A stretch of 64,000 bases of DNA from Nitrospirota bacterium (GTDB lineage Bacteria > JACPQY01), in NCBI GenBank assembly GCA_016190245.1, contig JACPQY010000080.1:23023-87022 (forward strand), in the 5' to 3' direction. Numbering within the stretch: position 1 is the first letter of the stretch; the number at the start of each line of letters is the position of its first letter. Under the pieces are notes generated by a model, which had not been told where the DNA came from, made no database searches, and saw only the letters and a program-made list of their open reading frames with translations. The position numbers and the translations under genes were made by a program. Positions 41,272 through 51,876 of the stretch are shown here, in pieces.

Positions 41272-42528
41272 ATGCATCGCTTGATCGTTCTGATGTTTGC
41301 AATGATGACACTTTCCGGAGCGAGGAACGCGAGCGCGGAGGTGGAGGGGCGGCTCACCCTATCCGATCTGATTCAACGAGCGCTTGAGAGGAGCGAATTC
41401 ATCCCCTCGCTCAGAGCCCGAGTCGACCAAGATCGGTTTTCAGCGGTGCAGGCCGGGGCCTGGACAAACCCCACGGGCGGCCTTTCGAGTGGGCTGGTCC
41501 AGGAATCCGGAACGGGCCCGTTGTTCGAGGTTTCGGTATCCCAGCCTATCTTCTATCCGGGCAAGCAACGTCTGCGCCGGGAGATCGGCGAATTGGGCGC
41601 CGAAGAGAACGGGGTGCGGCTTGTGGAATTGGAACTTGCCGTCACCCGGGATGTGGTCCGTCTTGCCTACGAATACGTGATCGCGCAGAGGAAAAGGGCG
41701 ATCAACGAAAGCCGGCAAAAGAGCTTCGACGTGATTCGTTCCTACCTGGGGGGGCGTCTATTTCCGTCTCCTCAGCAGCAGGCAGAGCGCCGGATCGTCG
41801 AGGCGCGCCTTCGGAATATCGCGGCGGACTCCCTGGTGATCGAAGGCGCCCTCCGATCGGTCTTCGAGAGTCTGAACTTCTACATCGGCTTCGAAGCCGG
41901 CCCGCCGCCGGAGTTGGATATCCCCCGGCTCAGGGGAACCGGCTCGGTGGATCGAAGGCTCTGGCTCGCTCGGGCGATGACCCGGAACACCGAACTGTCG
42001 GCGCAGCGGGTCCGCCTGGCAGCGGCCCGGAAAGAAAAGGATCTTGCGCTTCTGGAAGCGAAGCCGGATTTCGAGCCGAACGTCTTTTTCGGAGACGGAA
42101 CAAGGGGAGGCGGTGAGCGCGAATTCGGGATCGGCCTTGCCCTCCCAATCCCCGTGCTCAATCGCAACCTAGCCGGGATTCGAAGCGCTCAGAGGAAAAT
42201 CGAGGCCGAAGATCGGCTTCGGCGGCATGTCGAACGGCAGATCGAGGCGGAGCTCGGACAGCTGTGGAGCGAATACGAGATCGCGCGCCAGGCCGTGCGG
42301 CTTTACCCGGATTCCCGACTTGCGGAACTTAATGCCCAGATCAAGGAGGCCGAGGGCGAATTCCGAAAGGGACGCGTGGACCTGCTGACGTTCCTCGAAC
42401 TCGATTCGGAAGTCGTCGAGACGAATTTCCGCGCTCTCGATGCCCAAGTGGCCCTTCTGGAGAAGTTCCTGGACCTTCTCTTTCTGGCGGGGGAGAAGGA
42501 TGTCCCGCCTCAACTGGCCGCGCAATAG
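41272..42528 (+). CDS. Outer-membrane efflux channel (TolC/CzcC-like)
   Basis: Outer-membrane factor of a tripartite pump. An N-terminal signal (HRLIVLMFAMMTLSGARNASA) precedes two OEP repeats of helical coiled coil: LTLSDLIQRALERSEFIPSL, WTNPTGGLSSGL and ALPIPVLNRNLAGIRSAQ. The second half ends FRKGRVDLLTFLELDSE. The 418 residues are typical of CzcC/CusC. ATG 41272 follows a TAGGAGGT ribosome site. The RND gene begins 11 nt later. It lacks a nearby membrane-fusion gene. Confidence 0.88.
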   Translation: MHRLIVLMFAMMTLSGARNASAEVEGRLTLSDLIQRALERSEFIPSLRARVDQDRFSAVQAGAWTNPTGGLSSGLVQESGTGPLFEVSVSQPIFYPGKQRLRREIGELGAEENGVRLVELELAVTRDVVRLAYEYVIAQRKRAINESRQKSFDVIRSYLGGRLFPSPQQQAERRIVEARLRNIAADSLVIEGALRSVFESLNFYIGFEAGPPPELDIPRLRGTGSVDRRLWLARAMTRNTELSAQRVRLAAARKEKDLALLEAKPDFEPNVFFGDGTRGGGEREFGIGLALPIPVLNRNLAGIRSAQRKIEAEDRLRRHVERQIEAELGQLWSEYEIARQAVRLYPDSRLAELNAQIKEAEGEFRKGRVDLLTFLELDSEVVETNFRALDAQVALLEKFLDLLFLAGEKDVPPQLAAQ

Positions 42529-42539
42529 GAGGAGATCCC

Positions 42540-45500
42540 ATGTTGAATTGGCTTGTTCGACAGAGTGTTCGAAACCGACTCACGGTCCTGCTGGTGTTTG
42601 CTGGCGTTGCCGCGATCGGCGCCTACCTGCTCGCGGATCTCCCCGTGGACGCCGTGCCGGACATCACCCCTGTGCAGGTGGTGGTCAATACGAAAACCGG
42701 CGCGCTTGACCCGGAACAGATCGAAAAAACGGTCTCCTTTCCCATCGAAACGGAGATGAGCGGCATCGGGCGCGTGAAGGAAGTGCGGTCGCTCTCCAAA
42801 TACGGGCTCTCGCAGGTCGTGGTGATCTTCGAGGACGGCACGGACATCTACTGGGCTCGCCAGCAGGTGGGCGAGAGATTGCAGGGCGTTGCGGGCGAAC
42901 TGCCCGGCGGGCTCTCACCGGAGCTTGCCCCCATCACAACCGGCTTGGGCGAGGTCGTCATGTATGCGGTGACGGCCAAGCCCGGCAGTCCGCTGGCCGC
43001 GAAGCCGGAGAAGGACCGCCTGCTTTACCTTCGGACGATTCAGGACTTCGTGATCGCCCCGTATCTCAAGCGATCCGTGAAAAACGTCGCTGAGGTGGAT
43101 TCCACGGGCGGCTACAAGAAGGAGATCCACATCGAAATCCACCCGGAGAGGCTGGATCGCTACGGATTGACCATCGAAGAGATCGGGGAGCGATTGGAAA
43201 CGCTCGGCGAGAATTTCGGAGGCGGCTACGTGCAGCCCGGCGGAAAACAGGTCATCGTTCGAACGTCCGGACGCATCGAGAAGCTCGATGAGATTCTCAG
43301 CGTGCCCGTCAAGCTGGACGTGCGGGGGACGCCCATTCCCCTCTCTCGCGTGGCGGACGTGCGGGAGGACTACGCCCAAAGGATGGGCGGCGCCACCTAC
43401 AACGGCGAAGAAACCGTGCTGGGCACCGTTCTGATGCTGATCGGCGCGAATTCCAGGCTGGTCGCCTTGGACGCCGAGCGGGCGCTCCGCGAGGCGCCCC
43501 TCCCGCCGGACGTGGAGGTCAAGCTCCTCTACACGCGGAGCTATCTTGTCAATGCCACATTGAAGACGGTTGCGAAGAACCTCGCCGAAGGGGCGGTCCT
43601 GGTCGTGGCCGTGCTGGTGATTCTCCTGGGCAACTTGCGCGGGTCCGTGTTCGTCTCCCTGGCCATTCCCCTGTCGATGCTTTTCGCATTCATCGGGATG
43701 CGGTGGCTGGGCGTGTCGGCCAGCTTGATGAGCCTGGGCGCCATCGACTTCGGCCTCTTGGTGGACGGCGCCGTGGTGATCGTCGAAAACGCCCTGCGAA
43801 GGTTGGAGGAAAACGACGGCAAACTCGACTCTGGCTCCCGCATGGACCTGATCCTGGAATCCGTATCGGAAGTCATCAAGCCGGTGACGGTGGGTCGGAT
43901 CATCATCATGCTTGTGTATGTGCCCATCCTGGCCCTTGAAGGGATTGAGGGAAAACTGTTCCAGCCGATGGCCTTGACCGTGCTGATGGCCCTGGGTTCC
44001 TCCCTTCTCGTGGCGGCCTTCCTGATGCCGATCCTGGCGTATCTGCATTTGAGACCGGCAATGGAGGGAAAGGCGAGAGAGACGATGGTCTTCAGACTCC
44101 TCCGCAAGACGTACCGGCCGGCACTCGACGCAAGTCTTCGGCATCGGCTGACGGCCCTGGCGCCGGCGCTTGCCCTTCTGGTTGCCGCTCTCCTTGTCTA
44201 TCGGCGGCTGGGCGCCGACTTCATGCCGCCCTTGAATGAGGGCGATCTCCTCGTCAACCTGACGAGGTCTTCGGACATCGGCGTGGACGCTTCGCTCGCG
44301 TTGCAGAAAAGAAGTGACCAGGTCATCGCCGGTTTCGGCGAGGTCCAGCACGTATTCTCCAGGATCGGGACGGCGGAATCCGCGACAGACCCGATGGGCG
44401 TGCATCTGTCGGATACCTTCGTCATCCTGAAAAAGAACCCGTCCGATTGGCCCCGAACAGAGAATGGGCAACCGCGTAGCGTGGAAGAACTCTACCAGGC
44501 GATCAAGGAGGAGCTTGAACGCGAGGCTCCCGATCAAGAGATGAACGCCAACCAGCCGATCGAGATGCGGTTCGGTGAAATCCTGGAGGGGAGCCGGGCG
44601 GACGTCACACTACGAATCTACGGCAAGGAATTGCCCGTACTGATTAACCTCCTCGAAAAAGCAATCGCCATCGTCGAGAAGGTGCCGGGGGCGGAAGAGG
44701 TGGAGATGGACGCCCTGACGGCATTGCGGAAAAGTCCCGCCCTTACCGCGCGCCCCGACCCTACGGCCATCGTGCGCTACGGCTTGGACATCCACCAGGT
44801 GAATCGCCTGCTCGAAGCCGCCATGGGCGGACAGGAGGTGGGGAGCTACTACGAACAGCGATGGCGCTTTCCGATCGTCATGAGGGTAAGCGAAGAACAC
44901 CGCGAGGACATCGGCACGATCAAGTCGCTGCCGGTCGGACTGCCGGGCGGCGGGACCGTGCCGCTCTCCGCGGTCGCGCGCTTCCAGATGACGGACGAGG
45001 TAACGACCATCGCCCACGACTTCTCCGCGCGCTACTCGGCCGTGGCCATTTTCCTTTCCGGGAGGGACATCGTGGGTTTCGTCGAGGAGGCGAAGCAGGC
45101 CGTGGCGGAGAATCTTGAGCTTCCGGAAGGCTATACTCTAGGTTGGGGCGGACAGTTCAAAAACCTTGAGCGCGCGCGGAAACGATTGGCCGTCATTGTT
45201 CCGCTCGTGCTGGTGGCCATCTTCCTCATCCTGTGGCGGACTTTTGGTACGCTCCGGCAGGCACTGTTGATCTACACGGGGATTCCCCTGGCCGTGACGG
45301 GAGGCGTTTTCGCCCTCGCGCTGCGCGGAATTCCGTTGAGCGTTTCAGCCGGGGTGGGATTCATCGCCCTCATGGGGATTGCCGTGCTCAATGGAATGGT
45401 CCTCATGACGTTCTTCAACCAACTGCGGGCCGAGGGGGCCGACGCATGGTCGGCGGCAAGAGAGGGTGCGCTCATACGCCTACGACCCGTCCTCATGACC

Positions 45501-45704
45501 GCGCTTGTCGCAAGCCTTGGATTTCTCCCCATGGCGCTGAGCACGGGTATCGGGGCCGAGGTCCAGCGCCCACTGGCCACCGTCGTCATTGGCGGCATCG
45601 TCACCTCTACGCTCCTGACCCTGATCGTTCTCCCGGTCCTCTATGCGTGGGTGGAGGGTGGAAGAGGCGGGCGGCCAATCCACCGGCGGCCTCCGAAAGA
45701 GTAG
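42540..45704 (+). CDS. Heavy-metal efflux RND transporter (CzcA-like)
   Basis: Proton-driven efflux pump of the HME-RND class. The 1054 residues show the N-terminal helix region and PDITPVQVVVNTKTGALDP, DFGLLVDGAVVIVEN (residues 403-417) as TM4, and later helix groups. In the family, DFGxxxDGAxxxVEN fits divalent cations (Zn, Co, Cd, Ni), and Cu/Ag types lack this DFG form. The metal is therefore more likely divalent than Cu(I). GTPIPLSRVADVRED is a docking-type segment. ATG 42540 follows AGGAGAT. No HlyD/CzcB adaptor gene lies beside it. Confidence 0.9.
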   Translation: MLNWLVRQSVRNRLTVLLVFAGVAAIGAYLLADLPVDAVPDITPVQVVVNTKTGALDPEQIEKTVSFPIETEMSGIGRVKEVRSLSKYGLSQVVVIFEDGTDIYWARQQVGERLQGVAGELPGGLSPELAPITTGLGEVVMYAVTAKPGSPLAAKPEKDRLLYLRTIQDFVIAPYLKRSVKNVAEVDSTGGYKKEIHIEIHPERLDRYGLTIEEIGERLETLGENFGGGYVQPGGKQVIVRTSGRIEKLDEILSVPVKLDVRGTPIPLSRVADVREDYAQRMGGATYNGEETVLGTVLMLIGANSRLVALDAERALREAPLPPDVEVKLLYTRSYLVNATLKTVAKNLAEGAVLVVAVLVILLGNLRGSVFVSLAIPLSMLFAFIGMRWLGVSASLMSLGAIDFGLLVDGAVVIVENALRRLEENDGKLDSGSRMDLILESVSEVIKPVTVGRIIIMLVYVPILALEGIEGKLFQPMALTVLMALGSSLLVAAFLMPILAYLHLRPAMEGKARETMVFRLLRKTYRPALDASLRHRLTALAPALALLVAALLVYRRLGADFMPPLNEGDLLVNLTRSSDIGVDASLALQKRSDQVIAGFGEVQHVFSRIGTAESATDPMGVHLSDTFVILKKNPSDWPRTENGQPRSVEELYQAIKEELEREAPDQEMNANQPIEMRFGEILEGSRADVTLRIYGKELPVLINLLEKAIAIVEKVPGAEEVEMDALTALRKSPALTARPDPTAIVRYGLDIHQVNRLLEAAMGGQEVGSYYEQRWRFPIVMRVSEEHREDIGTIKSLPVGLPGGGTVPLSAVARFQMTDEVTTIAHDFSARYSAVAIFLSGRDIVGFVEEAKQAVAENLELPEGYTLGWGGQFKNLERARKRLAVIVPLVLVAIFLILWRTFGTLRQALLIYTGIPLAVTGGVFALALRGIPLSVSAGVGFIALMGIAVLNGMVLMTFFNQLRAEGADAWSAAREGALIRLRPVLMTALVASLGFLPMALSTGIGAEVQRPLATVVIGGIVTSTLLTLIVLPVLYAWVEGGRGGRPIHRRPPKE

Positions 45705-45799
45705 AGTGGGACATCTGCCCCCCCACGGCCCGCGACTGCTCCACGGCCTGCCGGCCCAACCGCACCGTTCTTGACGGGACGCGTGTCCGGGCTTATTGT

Positions 45800-45815
45800 A
45801 TGCGTGCATGCGCAT
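45800..45815 (+). promoter_or_regulatory. Candidate ArsR operator (imperfect palindrome)
   Basis: ATGCG (45800-45804), six bases, CGCAT (45811-45815) upstream of the ArsR start at 45842. Such ATGCG-N6-CGCAT half-sites fit ArsR/SmtB operators. It also overlaps alternative start codons, so it would only be upstream if GTG 45842 is used. Confidence 0.3.
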
Positions 45816-45841
45816 GTATGAGACTGAAGGAGCTGTGGCGC

Positions 45842-46231
45842 GTGAAGGCCTTCGTTGAAGCCCTTCAATCACTGGCCGATCCGACGCGGCTCCGGATCGT
45901 CCGTCTGCTGGCGGATTCCCGGAAAGAACTGTGCGTCTGCGAACTGGTCGACGCCTTGGAGTCGCCTCAGTACAACGTATCGAGGCATCTCCGAGTCCTC
46001 CGGCAGGCCGGCCTCGTGACCGAACGGAAGGAGGGTCGTTGGGTGTACTACGGTCTGTCGCCCGGGCCGGATCGTTTCCGATCGATCCTGGTGTCCGCGA
46101 TTCAATCCATTCCGGAGTCGACCCTCGCGAAGGACAGAAAGGAACTGGCTGGGCGCCTGAAGATCCGGGAGGGCGGAAAGTGCCTGAAGGGGATCTTGAA
46201 ATCCCGCCTGAATCCGGCGTTGGGGAGATGA
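45842..46231 (+). CDS. ArsR/SmtB-family metal-sensing repressor
   Basis: A winged-helix repressor that leaves DNA when it binds metal or metalloid. GTG 45842 follows AAGGAG (45827-45832) and gives 129 residues starting VKAFVEALQSLADPTRLRIVRLL. The alpha-3 metal motif ELCVCELVDAL carries the CVC pair used by ArsR for As(III)/Sb(III) and by some divalent sensors. The recognition helix NVSRHLRVLRQAGLV and the wing RKEGRWVYYGL are intact. ATG 45818 is an alternative start. The stop overlaps the ATG of the truncated monophosphatase (ATGA). Confidence 0.85.
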   Translation: MKAFVEALQSLADPTRLRIVRLLADSRKELCVCELVDALESPQYNVSRHLRVLRQAGLVTERKEGRWVYYGLSPGPDRFRSILVSAIQSIPESTLAKDRKELAGRLKIREGGKCLKGILKSRLNPALGR

Positions 46232-46494
46232 ACGAGCGGGCGGAACGGCTCATCGTTCGCCGCATCCGAGGCCGCTTCCCGGAGCATCAAATCGTTGCCG
46301 AAGAGGCGGGGCTCTCCGAGGCGGGCCGCAGCCCGTCTCGAATGCAGTGGTTCGTGGACCCTCTGGACGGAACCACCAACTACGCGCACGGTTACCCGGT
46401 GTTCTGCGTCTCGATCGCGCTGGCTTCGAACGGCCGCATCCATCGAGCCATGCGCGCCATCCTGGCCAAGGGCAGGGAGGAAGCAGCCCCGTAG
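46228..46494 (+). pseudogene. Truncated second copy of the inositol monophosphatase
   Basis: An 88-codon frame that repeats the gene at 39845-40693. Bases 46232-46421 match 39993-40182 with only four differences by eye. The next bases (46422 on) match from 40594, so 411 bp (137 codons) are deleted in frame. The product keeps WFVDPLDGTTNYAHG but lacks the middle and the PWD motif, so it cannot be a normal enzyme. ATG 46228 overlaps the arsR stop and is preceded by GGGGAG, so it may be translated. The atpD gene converges 30 nt away. Confidence 0.85.
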
Positions 46495-46524
46495 GAAGGC
46501 GTCGCCGGGGCTTCGCGTCCCGCC

Positions 46525-47934
<1,410 letters not shown>

Positions 47935-48819
47935 TCAGCCCTTCAGGGCTTCCGCGCCGTTGACGATATCCATCAATTCTTTGGTGATGGCGGCCTGTCG
48001 CGCCTTGTTCATCTCGAGCGTGAGGCGGTCGATCATCTCGCGCGCGTTCTTCGTGGCGTTTTCCATCGCCGACATGCGGGCCGAGTGCTCGCCCGCCTCG
48101 GATTCATAGAGGATCTGACGGAGCCGGGCCTCGACGTACAGCGGGAGCAGCTTCTCCCCCAGCTCGACCAGCGGCGGCTCCGTTGCCCAGGCGATGTTCG
48201 GATCAAGTGCGAAACCCTCGGGGAGTTCCACGGGCAGGAGGCGGTGGATCACCGGCTTCTGGGTGGTGAGTGTCACGAGTTCGTTGCTCGCCACGAAGAC
48301 GGGCACGCCCGCGGCGCACGCCTCCAGCACGCGATCGCGAACCTGCGGGATCCATTGATCGAAGTTCGGTTGCGGGGCGGTCAGCGCCAGATCCACGGTC
48401 ATCTTGCGCCGCTGGAAGTAGTCGCGCGACTTCCGGCCGACGGTGACGAAGGCGATCTCGCGGGCCGTCTGGGTTTTGAGCCATCGCTCCGCCATCCTGA
48501 ACAGTCCGGAGTTGAAACTTCCGCACAGACCGCGCTCGCCGGCCACCACGACCACACGCATCTTCGGCCCCGGTGGGGAGGCCGTTGCCCAGGCGGGCAG
48601 GACGACGCGGGGGTCTTCCGCGGCGAGGCGGCGGATTCGCAGCAGAACGCGCAGAAGGGCCGTCTGGACATCCTGGGCGAACGGTTTGTAGTGAAGCGCC
48701 CGCTCCTGCGCGCGGCGGAGCTTGGCCGCGGCCACCATCTTCATCGCCTTCGTGATTTGCTGGGTCTTCCGGACGGACGTGATGCGCCGTCGGACGACCT
48801 TCGCGGACTTCGTGGCCAT
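47935..48819 (-). CDS. atpG: F1F0 ATP synthase subunit gamma
   Basis: Central rotor stalk. N-terminal RRRITSVRKTQQITKAMKMV and C-terminal AMENATKNAREMIDRLTLEM are the two paired helices, with GERGLCGSFNSGLF between them. ATG 48819 overlaps the atpA stop by one base (TGATG) and gives 294 residues. The length matches the family. Confidence 0.95.
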   Translation of the reverse strand: MATKSAKVVRRRITSVRKTQQITKAMKMVAAAKLRRAQERALHYKPFAQDVQTALLRVLLRIRRLAAEDPRVVLPAWATASPPGPKMRVVVVAGERGLCGSFNSGLFRMAERWLKTQTAREIAFVTVGRKSRDYFQRRKMTVDLALTAPQPNFDQWIPQVRDRVLEACAAGVPVFVASNELVTLTTQKPVIHRLLPVELPEGFALDPNIAWATEPPLVELGEKLLPLYVEARLRQILYESEAGEHSARMSAMENATKNAREMIDRLTLEMNKARQAAITKELMDIVNGAEALKG

Positions 48820-50327
48820 CAGGCTTGAAAGGCCTTCCCGAACTCCTCGAGGATCGCGCTCACTTTCTTGGCGAGGTCGTCGTCGAGCGCCTTCTTCTGT
48901 TTGATGGCCGGGAGGAGGTCGGGGTACTTGGATTCGACATAGGCGTAGAGCTCCCGCTCGTACCGGGCCACGTGCTCGACCGGCACGTGATCGGCATATC
49001 CCTGCGTCCCGGCGAAGATGATGAGGATTTCCTTCTCGACCGGCATCGGCACGTACTGGCCCTGCTTGAGGATCTCCACGAGTCGCCGGCCGCGATTGAG
49101 CTTGGCCAGGGTCGCTTTGTCCAGGTCTGAGCCGAACTGGGCGAACGATTCCAGTTCGCGGTACTGGGCGAGGTCGAGCCGGAGGCCGCCGGCCACCTTC
49201 TTCATGGCCTTGACCTGCGCGGAGCCACCGACGCGCGAAACCGAGATGCCGACGTTCACCGCCGGCCGGATGCCCGCGTAGAAGAGATCGGGTTCGAGAT
49301 AGATCTGGCCGTCGGTGATGGAGATGACGTTCGTCGGGATGTAGGCCGAGACGTCGCCCGCCTGGGTCTCGATCACGGGAAGGGCCGTGAGGGAGCCGCT
49401 GCCGTGCTTGTCGTTGAGCTTGGCCGCACGTTCGAGGAGGCGCGAGTGCAGGTAGAACACGTCGCCCGGGAAGGCCTCGCGGCCGGGCGGGCGGCGCATG
49501 AGGAGGGCGAGTTGGCGGTAGGCCACGGCGTGTTTCGAGAGGTCGTCGTACATCACCAGGGCGTGGCGGCCTGAATCGCGGTAGTACTCGCCCATGGCGC
49601 AGCCGGAGTAGGCGGAGAGAAACTGGAGCGGGGCCGGGTCGCTGGCCGTGGCGGAGACGACGGTGGTGTACTCCATCGCGCCGTGGCGCTTGAGGCGGTC
49701 CACGAGTTGGACGACGCTCGATCGCTTCTGCCCGATGGCCACGTAGATGCATTTCACGTTCTCGGTCTTCTGGTTGATGATCGTGTCCACCAGCAGGGCG
49801 GTCTTTCCGGTCTGGCGATCGCCGATGATCAGTTCGCGCTGGCCGCGCCCGATGGGGATCATGGCGTCAATGGCCTTGATGCCTGTCTGGAGAGGCTCCT
49901 TCACAGGCTGGCGGAGCACGATGCCCGGCGCCTTGAGCTCGATCTGGCGGCGCTCCTTCGACCGGATCGGCGGCCCGCCGTCCACCGGTTGGCCGAGCGC
50001 GTCCACCACGCGACCGAGCAGCTCGTCCCCCACGGGCACGTCCGCGATGCGGCCGGTCCGCTTGACGAGGTCGTTCTCCTTGAGGTGCGTGACTTCGCCG
50101 AAGATCGCCGCGCCGACCGTTTCCTCTTCGAGGTTGAGGACGAGGCCCATCAGCCCGCCCGGGAACTCGAGCAGCTCGCCGGCCATCGCCTTCTTGAGGC
50201 CGTAGATTTTCGCGATCCCGTCGCCGACCGTAAGAATCGTGCCCGTCTCGGCGAGGTCAATCTCGGGGGCGAAGCCCTCGATCTCTTCCCTCAGGATACG
50301 GCTGATCTCGGTTGCTTTCATCTCCAT
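48819..50327 (-). CDS. atpA: F1F0 ATP synthase subunit alpha
   Basis: Non-catalytic nucleotide-binding subunit. [39 protein letters not shown] (Walker A), [13 protein letters not shown] and [20 protein letters not shown] are typical. The 502 residues agree with the family. ATG 50327 follows GGAGGACC. It lies 47 nt after atpH. Confidence 0.97.
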   Translation of the reverse strand: MEMKATEISRILREEIEGFAPEIDLAETGTILTVGDGIAKIYGLKKAMAGELLEFPGGLMGLVLNLEEETVGAAIFGEVTHLKENDLVKRTGRIADVPVGDELLGRVVDALGQPVDGGPPIRSKERRQIELKAPGIVLRQPVKEPLQTGIKAIDAMIPIGRGQRELIIGDRQTGKTALLVDTIINQKTENVKCIYVAIGQKRSSVVQLVDRLKRHGAMEYTTVVSATASDPAPLQFLSAYSGCAMGEYYRDSGRHALVMYDDLSKHAVAYRQLALLMRRPPGREAFPGDVFYLHSRLLERAAKLNDKHGSGSLTALPVIETQAGDVSAYIPTNVISITDGQIYLEPDLFYAGIRPAVNVGISVSRVGGSAQVKAMKKVAGGLRLDLAQYRELESFAQFGSDLDKATLAKLNRGRRLVEILKQGQYVPMPVEKEILIIFAGTQGYADHVPVEHVARYERELYAYVESKYPDLLPAIKQKKALDDDLAKKVSAILEEFGKAFQA

Positions 50328-50374
50328 GGGGGTCCTCCTGTCGCGTGTGGACTTTCTTCAGGCGCGGGGCTCTC

Positions 50375-50935
50375 CTAGGGCGTTCCCGCGCCGCGGCGGA
50401 CGCTTTCGAGGTCGCGCCGGGCGCATTCGAGCTGGTAGCGCAGACTTCCATCAATGAGAGTATCTTCAATCCGAAGCCGCAAACCGCCTAGCAAATCCGG
50501 GTCGATCCGCGTTTCGAATACCACGGTCTTGCCAAGGGCTCGGCCGAGCAGGCCCTTGAGACGTTCCAGCGTTTCGGGGGACGGCTCACGCGCGGCGCCG
50601 ACCTCGATGCGGACGCGGTTGGCCTGTTCATCGCGGAGGCGGCTCAACCGCTGCATGATCGGTTGCAGCAGGCCTGCGCGCCCACGGGAGGCCACCACCT
50701 TGAAGGCGCGAATGGCCGACGGACCCGCACCGACCTTGCGGCCGATGGTTTCCGCGATCTTTTCCTTTGCTTTGGACAGGGTCATGGGGGATGTCAGCAG
50801 GAGCCGGGTGCGCGGATCCTGCTCGATGGCCTTGGAGATCGCCTCGAGGTCCTGATAGACCGCGTCCACCTCACCCTTGGCCAGGGCGGCTTCGAAGATG
50901 GCCCGGGCGTACTTGCCCGCGGTTACGAAGTCCAT
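50375..50935 (-). CDS. atpH: F1F0 ATP synthase subunit delta
   Basis: Stator subunit linking the F1 head to the b stalk. The N-terminal helical domain (AGKYARAIFEAALAKGEVD) and a C-terminal GGLRLRIEDTLIDGSLRYQL are characteristic. The 186 residues fit. ATG 50935 overlaps atpF by 13 nt. Confidence 0.92.
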   Translation of the reverse strand: MDFVTAGKYARAIFEAALAKGEVDAVYQDLEAISKAIEQDPRTRLLLTSPMTLSKAKEKIAETIGRKVGAGPSAIRAFKVVASRGRAGLLQPIMQRLSRLRDEQANRVRIEVGAAREPSPETLERLKGLLGRALGKTVVFETRIDPDLLGGLRLRIEDTLIDGSLRYQLECARRDLESVRRGAGTP

Positions 50936-51435
50936 TTGAGATCGGGTCGGTTTCCGAGATCCTTGGCGAAGCGTGCCTCCAACGCGGCGTGAACCGCGGG
51001 TGTGAGTTTCCCGCGCACTTTCGCCTCCGTCTGCTCGACGACGCGGCCGGCCACCTCGCGCACCACGGCATCGAGTCCGCTCTCCACGGTGTAGGTCGCG
51101 ACATTCCGGGCCTCTCGCACGATGGCTTCGGCGCCAAGGCGCGCGTTATCGAGCACGTTCTTCGCCTCGCGCTCGGATTCCTCCTGGGCGGTGCGACGCA
51201 GGTCATCCGTGCGCCCCTTGAGGCCCGCGCGGCCGGCCTGCGCCTCGTCATGCGCGCGCCGGGCCTGGTCGTGCGCGTCCTGCGCGCTGCGGGCCTCGCG
51301 CTGCGCGGCCGAGATCGTCTCCGCGATGGCGGCCGCCCCCTGCTTCCGATAGAGGAGAACCGCGAGCGACGCCAGGATGGCAAAGTTGACGGCGTGGAAG
51401 AGGAGCCCAAGGACGGGGGAAATGTGTTCGCCCAT
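50923..51435 (-). CDS. atpF: F1F0 ATP synthase subunit b
   Basis: Peripheral stalk. One N-terminal membrane helix (GLLFHAVNFAILASLAVLLY) and a long charged helix rich in Ala, Arg and Glu (RDxAxR-type pattern) follow. The 170 residues are a little longer than E. coli b. A b' gene lies directly upstream, so the stalk is a b/b' heterodimer, as in deltaproteobacteria, cyanobacteria and alphaproteobacteria. Confidence 0.9.
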   Translation of the reverse strand: MGEHISPVLGLLFHAVNFAILASLAVLLYRKQGAAAIAETISAAQREARSAQDAHDQARRAHDEAQAGRAGLKGRTDDLRRTAQEESEREAKNVLDNARLGAEAIVREARNVATYTVESGLDAVVREVAGRVVEQTEAKVRGKLTPAVHAALEARFAKDLGNRPDLKWTS

Positions 51436-51438
51436 GGG

Positions 51439-51873
51439 TCAGGATGGAAGGAGGCGCGACATGAGACGGTCGGCCCATTCGCCGACGCCGGGCGCGAGCG
51501 CCTTGCGCAGCGCCGCCGCCTCGCGGGCGGCCCGGTCGCGGGCTTCCACGCCGATGTCGCGCGCCTGTCGCGCAGCCTCGCCCAGAACGCGTTCGGCTTC
51601 CTGCCCGGCCTCTCGGAGCCGTTGATCCTTGCCGGCCAGAACCTCTCGACGGGCCTGCGCGAAGGCATCCTGGGTTTCCCCCTGGATCCGTTCCGCTTCC
51701 TGTCTAAGCCGCTCGGCCTCGCGTTTCAGGGATTCAAGATGTTGTTCTTGGCGATCGAGACGCTGGAGGGCCGGCTTGAAGAGTTGGCTCGACAAGATCC
51801 CCCACAGCACGAAGAAGAGGAGAACGATCGGGAGTGTCTGGCTGAGGAAGGTGGGGAGATCGAGCGAGAGCAC
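51439..51873 (-). CDS. F1F0 ATP synthase subunit b' (atpX type)
   Basis: Second peripheral stalk subunit: an N-terminal helix (TLPIVLLFFVLWGILSSQLF) then a 100-residue charged coiled coil (HLESLKREAERLRQEAERIQ). GTG 51873 gives 144 residues, 3 nt before atpF. It follows bactofilin by 3 nt, the order seen in Geobacter-like genomes from memory. Confidence 0.87.
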   Translation of the reverse strand: MLSLDLPTFLSQTLPIVLLFFVLWGILSSQLFKPALQRLDRQEQHLESLKREAERLRQEAERIQGETQDAFAQARREVLAGKDQRLREAGQEAERVLGEAARQARDIGVEARDRAAREAAALRKALAPGVGEWADRLMSRLLPS

Positions 51874-51876
51874 GGA

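Noticed and set aside
42915-44537. 540-codon minus-strand open frame opposite the RND pump
   Set aside because: His/Gln/Asp-rich antisense shadow of a membrane protein gene, no recognisable domain.
46486-46511. GCCCCG/CGGGGC hairpin between the truncated monophosphatase and atpD as a terminator
   Set aside because: Only 6 bp with a 14-base loop and no T tract on either side.
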